A DNA stretch of 13,144 nucleotides from Chloromonas sp. AAM2 (taxonomy: Eukaryota > Chlorophyta > Chlorophyceae > Chlamydomonadales > Chlamydomonadaceae): assembly GCA_004335635.1 (NCBI GenBank), contig QAXH01004046.1:1-13144 (forward strand), written 5' to 3'. The stretch's first letter is position 1. Each line of letters starts with the position of its first letter. Under the pieces are notes generated by a model. The model ran no database searches and was not told the origin of the DNA. It saw only the letters and a program-made list of their open reading frames with translations. Made by a program: the position numbers and the translations under genes. Shown in pieces: positions 1-7,257 of this stretch.

Positions 1-44
1 TGTTCCCCGGTTTGCCCTCTCATGGTCGTCGGCTGTTGACTCAC

Positions 45-161
45 TCTTTGTACTGTGTGAACACCCAGTGCAGCAGCTGGGGTGGCAGGTGATCGGGCCC
101 CAGACCCTCAATGTCTGGCAGTCGCCACTGTTGTATGAGAGCGTGCACGAGCCAGCCAACA
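45..161 (-). CDS. Helicase exon 7 (before the DExx region), last in window
   Basis: One base plus 38 codons plus GA, acceptor GCTGTGCAG, donor GA|GTGAGT at 44-39. It encodes VHALIQQWRLPDIEGLGPDH and then LPPQLLHWVFTQYK. The ending resembles the YxxxL stretch that precedes xALDFxDL in UvrD-like helicases, so the next exon should carry that and then motif II. In the unspliced frame a TGA follows at once, which supports splicing. Confidence 0.7.
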
Positions 162-3100
162 CTGCACAGCATGACCACGCAAGGAACCACAATACTTGCC
201 TTACGTATGGTCTCACTCATTGAGGAAAAAAAAACAAAAATATAAAAATGCCACACATTTGCACGTCGCTACCACCTGCATGTCCCTCATTCTGGAATGC
301 CCACTGCTAGCACCTTCAAACGTATCTTGATCACTTTGTATGCTTATCACACTGAACAAGGCAGGTGCGGCTCACCACGCCACACGCCTTGCACTGCTTT
401 TGTACTGCTTTTACACAATACAACTGTTCATGTCTTGATTACATTCAATGACTTGACAACAACAACAGCAACATGAATGTCTGAAGTGCAGATGTGAGGC
501 TTAGTGCACATGCAAGCATGACATCCAACACGTGCTTTGCTTCGGGCATCCGTTGTGACACGCATTTCTACTTCAAAAAATGAGGTCTACAGGTCTGAAT
601 GATACGCTGTCCTTGCTTTTCCACCCTCACTCACTCTTGGTTGCTGTGCACAGTGTGCTGCTCGCTTGTGACGTAGTCCATGAGACCCGCCAGCCAGTCG
701 GACAGCTTGCTGCGCTTGGCAGGCTCCAAGCGGGACAGAGCAGTCACAGCCGCAAGCATCTGCAGCCAATCACACCACATCACTCTGTCCCTTGCAACAT
801 CAGAGCCTGCCATCCGTCGTGATGCTGGGACCAACACAGAGATCTGGAGACTTGTTGCAGTCACCTACCCAGATGACATGGTAAGCACATTTCAGTTGTT
901 GGGGATCTGCTCCATTAACTCCATTCGCAATAGAGTCTGTCATCAGTTGTGATGCCCACTAACACGCAACCAATCTCCTAGCCAAGTAAACAACTAACCA
1001 ATCACAACAGCTCTGGTACAATACTTGCGCTGCAACACTGCGCTGCACTTCTGACAATAGAGGTGTACCCTATTGAGTCTTGAGGATGGCGGTCATTCCA
1101 ATCACTCTGTGCATTATGCTGCTCCTAGGAGGCATGGGTCCCTTGCAAAATCTCGCTGTTCAGCACTGTGTCCCAAGTTGTTTGGAGTCTGCGGCCATCA
1201 ATGGTGACTGCAACGGAGGGGGCAAGAGTGATTGCCGAGGGACTATCTTAAAAACAAGATGTTTGCCAGTTCTGGGACAGTTCCTGTTGGCGTCTTGTGC
1301 CCTTTGTCCAGTGGAGGCAATTCTGTTGCTTCGTTGGCCATAGCTTTTGTCACCAGCGCCTACCAATACCAGCATCAGCAACACATCCCAGTGGCAGATG
1401 ACACTAACCCAACACCACACCCTGCACAATTTCACCACCATAAAAACTTAGTATGAACACACTCCTGACAATACCAGTCCCACAGACAACTGATACATCA
1501 CGGTGCCAGTCCCAAAATTGTCCCAGAACTGGCAAACTTCTTTTTTTTATTGTTCAGATTGTGTATAAACAAATCGTTGTTGTGCCTGATTGGTCCCTAG
1601 ATGGGTTTGTGCCGGCCCTGCTGATGAGTCCTAAGCCTGCAACATTTGAGTCCACATCACAAGTACCACACCTGAAAGATTTGACAACCAAGATTTGTCG
1701 GCCTGTGTCGGCCCAGTTACTTTTCTTCAAACCGGCAGGCCGCCAAAAGCTCACCTGCTTGACCGTCTTCTGCGAGCCCTGTGGTCCAGCCAGCCTCTGG
1801 GCCAGTGCAACGCGCTGCTCAGCCTCAAGATCAGACAGGCCATGCAACACCTGCAGGCAAACGCCCATTCTCACTCATTGCATGGTGGTTGAGGGTGACT
1901 GCACTGAGTTGGGCTGCCATTGGCTGCCAGGAGACTGAGGGGCCGAAACACAGTGGGCCATTACATCAATCTCCTAGTGGCGTGCCGCAGCATGAGGTAC
2001 CAAATGTCCGCTTGCGACTTGACAAGGACCCTGCCTTGTCGTTGCTTTGCCTGTGTCCTTCCCTGACTCACGTCGTAAACCCAAACCTCTGCCAGGCTGA
2101 CGTTCTTCACCCATCTGACTCCCTCGCACAACCCAAACACACACAGGATCAGCTGCCTGTTCACCACTTGTGTATGCCCCAAATTAAAGGTCAAGTGAGC
2201 AATTGTCCCCTCGTCCGTCATCCAGTCCCCATCAGTTCAGGTCAATATCCAGGGCAAACGGAAAGAGCTTGTTTCATCATTCGCCATCCATTGTCCCAGG
2301 GGGCTTCACCTGAGCCACCATGCCTTCTGCGTCCTCCTGGTCCATGATGGAATATCGCTGATCCAAACCGTTTTGCAACCGATCCACATGGGCCCTGTGC
2401 AACAGAAACGTGCAAAGCAGCACACATATTGAGCAGTGCTCAGTGGTGGTGGTCCTCTCCCAAGTGACATGTCTGGACTATGTGTGCACCAAATGACAAG
2501 CAACCGTCAAAGGCTGGTGACCAGTGGTCACGGAAACCTGATCGTACATCTTGCAGACACGTCAACCAAGCAGTGATGCGTACTGTGCAAGAGCAGATAC
2601 TGAGCAACAATGTATGAACGTGCAGGACACTTTTTCAATGTAAAGTGCAAAGCAAAGATTGGATCACAAAAAGGACATGCAGGACTCAATGAGTGGTTCC
2701 AGGGCGGGAATGTGTGGTTTCAGATACCTGATAATGCCTGCACAGAGGCTGTGGAAAGTGCCTGCCGCCACCCTGCGCGCCACACCCTGACCCAGCATGA
2801 GAGCCAGGCGCTCCTGCATGGGAGCATGCGCACAGGGCATGAGTGTCACATGCACATGCGACACACATGCTTGGTACGTGCACGGTATACGGCTTGGTGC
2901 AAAGACAGTGCATCAAACATTCACGTGCACACTAGAATCACCAGAACCAGTGCATCTGCTGTCTACAAACTGTCATGGACACCTTATACACAGAATGCCA
3001 TGGCCTTCCGTGCACATGAAGAAGGTTTCACAGTTTCATCTGTACATGTAATACCTTTGCAAACCCCGTCAGGCGACCATTCCATAGCATACTTACACAC

Positions 3101-3959
3101 AAGGATTCTGCACAACCAGCAGCTTGAGAAACTAAAACCCATCAATGTCATGTGCATAATGAACAACCTCACCTTGATTTCCTTGGCTGCTTTGCGTGAG
3201 AATGTGATGACCAGGATCTTCTGCGGAAGCATGCCCGTGTACCCTATGAGCCGCGCCACGCGTGTGGTGATGACACGCGTCTTGCCGCTGCAGCCGCACA
3301 GGAAACGTCAACTTCAGCATGTGTCCTTGACTGCGCTTGTGATGCAAAAAGTTTCATGGCCGGGAGGGCCTTCTCCACCCTCCTTGCAATGGGCTGAAAT
3401 AACTTCTTGCTGGGCTGAGAAGCACTCACAGTTGCTGTACTGCGCTTGTGGTGCTACAGGCCAGTAATTCAATGGCCAAGCCAAGCGTGTGCTGTGGGCC
3501 TGTTCAACCTTCCACGAGTCCACGAGTTTGCAAGGCCTGCTGTTTACCGAATCTGTGTTTCCTTGCTGTTTACCGAATCTACGGGTCAGGATGGGGAACC
3601 CATTTCTGTATGTGTCGCTTTCCATTAACTTGCCCAGTATCTGCAGTCGCCTGTACCTCCATGATTACATGCTGTCTCCTGGTGTGCCATCATTGTATAT
3701 GTATCATTGCATGTATATGGATCTCCTTCAAGAAAATGCCCAGCGTGTGCACACACAAACCATCGCCTTGCGTTCCATGATCCACCCGTGGTGTGCCGCC
3801 ATCACGCGCAACCAGCCCCAAAGCATCTGTGTGAGTTCACCTTCCAGGCCCAGCCTTGACGCAGATGCATTTCTCCTCTGAGCTGACTGCCAGGGCCTGC
3901 TCTGTATTCAGCTTGGATAGAAGAGTGGGAAGGTCTGAGGCACTGCTTGCTACGGGTGC
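45..3959 (-). CDS. UvrD/PcrA-like superfamily 1A DNA helicase, 3'-partial, 7 exons seen
   Basis: ATP-dependent 3'-5' DNA helicase family. Exons, 5' to 3': 3959-3841 (5' edge uncertain), 3287-3173, 2813-2728, 2394-2310, 1850-1755, 759-635, 161-45. All junctions agree in phase. Motifs in order: Q motif LNTEQALAV; Walker A AGPGSGKT, split by a phase-2 intron; motif Ia ILVITFSRKAAKEI; motif Ib AAGTFHSLCAGIIR; then YSIMDQEDAEGMV, as in UvrD proteins after motif Ib. The last two exons would fill the 1B region before the DExx box. Motifs II to VI are not in the window, so they must lie past the left edge if the gene is whole. The frame of the first exon is open back to 4385, with ATG codons at 4310-4308 and 4271-4269. 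Two decayed copies of the Walker A exon lie further upstream. The plant SRS2-like helicases are a plausible closest group, but this is inferred. Confidence 0.88.
635..759 (-). CDS. Helicase exon 6 (1B subdomain, inferred)
   Basis: 41 codons plus GA, acceptor GGCTGCAG, strong donor GA|GTGAGT. It encodes MLAAVTALSRLEPAKRSKLS then DWLAGLMDYVTSEQ. The phase-2 end agrees with the one-base start of the next exon. If the donor were not used, the frame would stop immediately at TGA. The domain assignment is inferred from position before the expected DExx region. Confidence 0.7.
1261..1547. mobile_element. MITE-like inverted-repeat element in helicase intron
   Basis: GTTTGCCAGTTCTGGGACA at 1261-1279 is repeated in perfect inverse at 1519-1537. 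The right end continues to a T-run at 1547. Bases 1515-1547 are identical to 5494-5526 of the second element. Between the arms there is no coding capacity I recognise. Two copies with the same ends in one window, one in an intron, fit a non-autonomous DNA transposon family. I could not find a clean target-site duplication; the A-rich left end looks eroded. Confidence 0.6.
1755..1850 (-). CDS. Helicase exon 5 (1B subdomain, inferred)
   Basis: 32 codons, phase 0 at both ends, acceptor TTTGCCTGCAG, donor CAG|GTGAGC. It encodes VLHGLSDLEAEQRVALAQRL and ends SQKTVKQ. It is helical and fits the stretch where UvrD-like proteins have a short helix before the IS-KxK segment. The sequence is not diagnostic alone; the assignment rests on matching phase and consensus splice sites. 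The downstream intron (995 bases) is the longest in the gene and hosts an inverted-repeat element. Confidence 0.75.
2310..2394 (-). CDS. Helicase exon 4 (YSIMDQEDAEGMV)
   Basis: One base plus 28 codons, acceptor TTGCACAG, donor CAG|GTGAAG. It encodes AHVDRLQNGLDQRYSIMDQE and then DAEGMVAQ, matching the FxIxDxxDxxxLV element after motif Ib in UvrD proteins. The first base completes Arg with the preceding AG, giving GIIR. Confidence 0.88.
2728..2813 (-). CDS. Helicase exon 3 (motif Ib, GTFHSLC)
   Basis: 28 codons plus AG, acceptor CCATGCAG, donor AG|GTATCT. It encodes ERLALMLGQGVARRVAAGTF and HSLCAGII, the TFHSxxxxILR block of UvrD/Rep/PcrA helicases. It continues the reading from ...KAAKEIK without a gap. 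Confidence 0.94.
3173..3287 (-). CDS. Helicase exon 2 (GKT and motif Ia)
   Basis: One base plus 38 codons, acceptor GGCTGCAG, donor AAG|GTGAGG. It begins with the second half of Walker A (S)GKTRVITTRVARLIG and carries ILVITFSRKAAKEIK, a clear UvrD motif Ia (family form LxxTFTxKAAxEM). The upstream intron is 553 bases and contains a 17-base direct repeat. Confidence 0.94.
3538..3580. repeat. 17-base direct repeat in helicase intron
   Basis: TGCTGTTTACCGAATCT occurs at 3538-3554 and 3564-3580, a 26-base period. CCACGAGT is also doubled just before, at 3512-3527. This is a recent short tandem duplication inside the intron between exons 1 and 2. Confidence 0.75.
3841..3959 (-). CDS. Helicase exon 1 core (Q motif and first half of Walker A)
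   Basis: 39 codons plus AG. The donor is GGAAG|GTGAAC. It encodes LLSKLNTEQALAV and then CVKAGPG. The AG joins the C of the next exon to make Ser, giving AGPGSGKT. The 5' boundary is unknown: the frame is open to 4385, and the sequence upstream of about 3990 has no recognisable domain. It may be a longer first exon, or an exon starting at an acceptor such as the CTCAGCAG near 4020. Confidence 0.85.
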
Positions 3960-4310
3960 AGCCAACTCTGTGACTGTGTGCTTGCCATGGACCACTGCTC
4001 TGCTTGTGATGTTGCTCCTGCTGAGTAGTGTGCCACATGGTAGGTTCCTCAGTGTGCGGTGGAAATGTGCAAGCTGACATGGCCAAGATGACGTGTGTAC
4101 ATGATGCGACTTGACCGTCGCGGGGCCGATGCAACGGTTGTACAGTGTCGTTGCCCGGTACGCCGCAGTCGCCTTGCATGCCAGCGCTCTGAATGGATAG
4201 GGCTCCAGCCGTTGAGTGGCCGATGGTTTATCTGTGATGCCTCTCCACACACAACTATTGCATCGCAACATGTGTTTGATAACCCGATGTACATTATTCG
4301 TGCAAACCAT

Positions 4311-5340
4311 GAATTCGGCTCTCCCGGCAAACCCGAGGAGGAGGTCTTCCCGAGGCAAGACTGCAAAATCGGTTTCTTCACGCAACCTGTCCGGTAAAAT
4401 GTCCGGTAAATCTCGCCATTATAATGGCGAGGCATGGTGCTGCCCAACCAACTGGCCAGTGCTCTATAATGGCATCGAATGAGTCAAAAGCTAGAGTTAT
4501 TCGTATAACAGGCCACCAGCCTGCAAATCCTTGTCGACTGCTTGGTGAATGCTGAACATGAACCCAGCATACGAATAGTGCGTCTTCTACGCGCACTTTG
4601 CCATCGGCCAGCAACCGATTGACCACCTTGCTAACGCGAAGGTTGCCAGGGTTACAAATTCGTGGCATGGTGAGAGAACATGCCATTAGCACGATCTTGT
4701 ACTTGCTTAGAGTCGTTGGCCGCATGATAGGCGTACTCACCGTTTTCTTAATGTAGTGGCCGACTGTGCGAGCACTGGACTAGCGTTAGAATCAGGGTCG
4801 AGGTGTGACAGTAGCGTGTTACAAGGAGGGAGTGCACGCCAGGAAGCACGTCCAACGCAAATATCAAGTAAGTCCTTGTGGTCATCATGCAAATCCTTGC
4901 GGCCATCACCCCACACCACATCTTCCGAAAGCATCTCGGATGGCCACGGATTTGACAGGTCACAAGCGTTACTCTCTTACTCTGAATCGACACGCCAAGC
5001 AAGCAAGCGATTTTGCTTTTGTCCTCGCAGTAGAAAACGTTAGGTTCATCATTAACATGCATCATGGCTCCATGCGAACAGACTGAGGCCAACAGAAGAT
5101 CGTTTTCTTGATCAGGCCTGGCCAAAGCGGCTTAGACATTACATATTTTGTGCAACGCATCCGACACAGGGGAGTGGACATACCAACATCAAGGCAGTAT
5201 GGAATGGACCAGTGTGCCTGCCAAGCTTCCACGCATACAACAGTTGATAGCAGCACATTTCTATCCCACGTTCCAAACGGTCATTTCTTAATTCAAGTCG
5301 CGAACAGGTTTCTATCCACACGCAGCACAGATGGTAGAGT
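4311..5340. other. Gap region without an assignable gene; several unrecognised open frames
   Basis: No domain I know. The minus strand holds two open frames whose composition looks coding-like, 4740-4378 and 5125-4748; the second contains NDEPNVFYCEDKSKIACLLG and VTLVTCQIRGHPRC. Splice-like sites are present, but I could not build a model. The DNA is CpG-rich compared with the flanks. It could be first-intron sequence of the helicase, an inserted element, or remnants of another gene. Confidence 0.4.
4412..4431. repeat. 20-bp perfect palindrome with adjacent direct repeat
   Basis: CTCGCCATTATAATGGCGAG is fully self-complementary. Just upstream, TGTCCGGTAAA occurs twice (4388-4398 and 4400-4410). 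TATAATGGC recurs at 4465. It could be a dimeric-protein binding site or the remnant of a small insertion; nothing nearby decides. Confidence 0.6.
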
Positions 5341-5353
5341 AGCCAAAAAAAAC

Positions 5354-5526
5354 GTTTGCCAGTTCTGGGACAATTTTTGAAAACGTCACTGGAACTGGTG
5401 TTGTCTGGGTCGCAATTTGCTGTGTGTGGTTCTCACACGGACTGCGGGCATATTGTGTGTGTCCGTGTATACCACACCATATCGGCTGACTGGAAATTGT
5501 CCCAGAACTGGCAAACTTCTTTTTTT
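5354..5526. mobile_element. MITE-like inverted-repeat element, second copy
   Basis: A 23-base arm at 5354-5376 is perfectly inverted at 5494-5516. A-runs lie outside the left arm and T-runs outside the right arm. The interior of about 117 bases is non-coding and contains an ACTGGTGTTGTC motif like the ACTGGTATTGTC near the right arm of the 1.3-kb element. The shorter length suggests an internal deletion derivative of the same family. Confidence 0.62.
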
Positions 5527-5567
5527 GCACGGTCGGTCGATACAGCGACGTCAAGAAACTCAAACAC

Positions 5568-5660
5568 GGCCAGCGTGGACGCACACAGTCATTTTCCGAA
5601 GTCACCGCCAGCCCCTGCTCTGGGCTGAGGTGGGCCGGAAGGATAGGCACATCTGGGCCG
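5568..5660 (-). pseudogene. First upstream copy of the helicase Walker A exon, frame-damaged
   Basis: The minus strand encodes AHLSPEQGLAVTSENDC, again matching the Q-motif exon of the helicase. After this the frame slips: a gap of about two bases turns the expected CVxVxAGPG into VRPRWP, and no good GT donor stands at the old exon end. The plus-strand 23-mer at 5601 differs at only one base from 6428-6450, so this copy is closer to the 6.4-kb copy than to the intact exon. The frame upstream stays open to 6061, an unusually long run of about 250 codons with no domain I know. An inverted-repeat element begins 40 bases further on. Confidence 0.6.
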
Positions 5661-6385
5661 CCAGTTGAAGCGGAGGTTGCGGAGTGTGCCCTTCTGCGGC
5701 TGGGCCTGTCGTTCAATTGGTTTAGAAAGCGCATGTCCATGCGAATGCCAGTGCGCTGAATGCATGGCCTGATGGTACCACGGCACAAGCCGATCACACT
5801 CGACTGCATACGACTAACGACGTGAGCTGGCTGTGCTGCAACGCTTGCGATGGGGGTGTGACGCATACTGACCAGAGTCGCTCGAGATGCTCCAGCATAT
5901 CGCTTGTGAATCACTCGAGGCTTAACGCTGATTGCAGCAACATCATCCGTTGTGCGAATCCCTATGCTGCCGACGGAGGATATGTTGTTTGAGGTTATGA
6001 CGCGAGCCCTGTTACGATTATGTATGCCATCAGTTAATCTTTTGGCATGAATAACATGCATGAATAACTGTGCTGCTTATAACCCGGTTTCCCCACGAGC
6101 CAATTGCACATTTGGGTAGGTGGGATCTTTGTTGACGGGCCAAGCTGCGCCGGACATACTGCGGAGGGGCAAACAACAGTCGCCTTTTAGGCTCCTTGGC
6201 CAAGCATCGTAACAGCAACTTTCCCAGCAGCCATTTCTGAAGCTTCCCATTTCGCCTGTAACCCATTATGCAAGCGTAGTCTGGACGCCAACGCGGAACG
6301 CAACACTGCGCAAGGCAAGCCTTGATACCAAACCTCGGAAAGGAAAGCAAGCTTAAACCTTTCCATGAAAATTCATGTAACTCAC
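5661..6385. other. Spacer between the two degraded exon copies
   Basis: Minus-strand frames are open over most of this stretch (6061-5661 in line with the 5.6-kb exon copy, and 6422-6030). Neither shows a motif I recognise. If the two exon copies came from a tandem duplication, this is the duplicated upstream or intron sequence. Confidence 0.35.
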
Positions 6386-6680
6386 TAGGGGCCAGCAGTG
6401 GTGACGTAGACGCAATTATCATCTGAGGTCACCGCCAGCGCCTGCTCTGGATGGAATGGGGACAGAAAGGCCTTGTCCAGGCCGTCGCTCGCGGCAGAGG
6501 AATCAGAAGACGGCGAGAGTCCTGCCTTGCGCACGAGTTTGCTCCTGGGTCTGCCATTCACTTGAACTGGGCAGTTCGTGTGAGTGCGTGGGCGCGACAA
6601 GTAAGGAGGCTGCCGGCGGCAAGCGACTGCGAGCGACTGGCCACCCAAGAAGGATTTCTTCCGACACTTGCGATGGGCTG
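6386..6680 (-). pseudogene. Second upstream copy of the helicase Walker A exon (degraded or alternative first exon)
   Basis: The minus-strand frame reads from a possible acceptor (GGCCTCAG, 6681) through a basic, serine-rich stretch to HPEQALAVTSDDNCVYV and TTAGP, then TAG. This is plainly the same exon as 3959-3841 (TEQALAVSSEEKCICVKAGPG). The Gly-Ser part of Walker A is lost, but a consensus donor A|GTGAGT sits at the equivalent place. Spliced there, it would keep phase 2 and give a P-loop one residue short (AGPYGKT). It may be a relic or an alternative first exon. The frame is open upstream to 6918. Confidence 0.6.
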
Positions 6681-7130
6681 CTGAGGCCAACACATTATTC
6701 ACATGACAACACCCACCTCTATGTTCACCACGAACTGGTCTTGACAAGCCGACAGTGAATGGCGCAACAACACGATGTTCGAGGTGTGACGCGACCCGCT
6801 TACAAGTCATGCCCGATAAGATGGCCCTCAACAAGCACGCCTGTGCTGCTTGTGCACGGAAGGTGTTAATAAACAGTAAGATTGGCTGCTCTCTCCAACC
6901 ATGGAGGTTGGCGAGCAATCACACTCTCCCGAGTGTCCGCACCCTGTCAACGTGCAGAACCACTGTGATGCCCGTGCCCGTACCCGAAAAGCTTCGGACA
7001 GGTCTCAGAGTCCAGTGCGATTGATCGGACCTGCTCCTACCAGCACCTTGGCGGCCCCTTGCTGGCCTGTGTGATTACAGGCGTGAACGCAAAGTCGACC
7101 ACAACAAGCCGCGGCATGGATGACAGACGC
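6681..7130. other. Spacer between SelD 3' end and helicase upstream copies
   Basis: This 450-base stretch lies after the SelD poly(A) box. It would have to hold the promoter of the helicase if its transcript begins upstream of the 6.4-kb exon copy. I see no TATA box or other clear core element. A minus-strand frame runs from 6918 into the 6.4-kb copy but has no in-frame ATG I would trust. Confidence 0.35.
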
Positions 7131-7135
7131 TGACA

Positions 7136-7140
7136 TTACA
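7136..7140 (-). terminator. TGTAA poly(A) signal of the SelD gene
   Basis: The minus strand reads TGTAA 19 bases after the SelD stop codon. TGTAA is the standard polyadenylation signal of chlorophyte nuclear genes, usually 10 to 20 bases before cleavage. This would put the transcript end near 7115-7125. A single pentamer has modest weight alone, but position and orientation fit. Confidence 0.6.
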
Positions 7141-7158
7141 TGTGCAGCCTAACCAAGC

Positions 7159-7257
7159 CTACAACAGGTTGAAGTTGATGGGAGGGGTGTCGTGCTCTGC
7201 CGGTCCCGTGACCCTGCCCAACACACACGCATGGGCATACCCGGCCGCTCTCAGTGC
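7159..7257 (-). CDS. selD: SelD fusion, last exon with stop codon
   Basis: 32 codons and TAG, acceptor GTGCCTTGCAG. It encodes ALRAAGYAHACVLGRV, the usual SelD C-terminal block, then a short tail ending INFNLL. A TGTAA poly(A) box follows 19 bases after the stop. Confidence 0.94.
   Translation of the reverse strand, partial: ALRAAGYAHACVLGRVTGPAEHDTPPINFNLL

Noticed and set aside
770..1160. Weak similarity between 760-820 and 1090-1150 (shared CACTCTG and CCCTTGCAA)
   Set aside because: Matches are short and order is not well kept. I could not show a real repeat by eye.
1453..2347. Plus-strand open frames of 161 and 188 codons
   Set aside because: They overlap the inverted-repeat element and are antisense to helicase exons 5 and 4. 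Pro/Ser/His-rich shadow frames without a motif.
2610..3467. Longest open frame in the window, 285 codons on the plus strand
   Set aside because: It lies antisense across two clear helicase exons and their introns, has a Cys/His/Met-rich composition typical of a shadow frame, and matches nothing I know.
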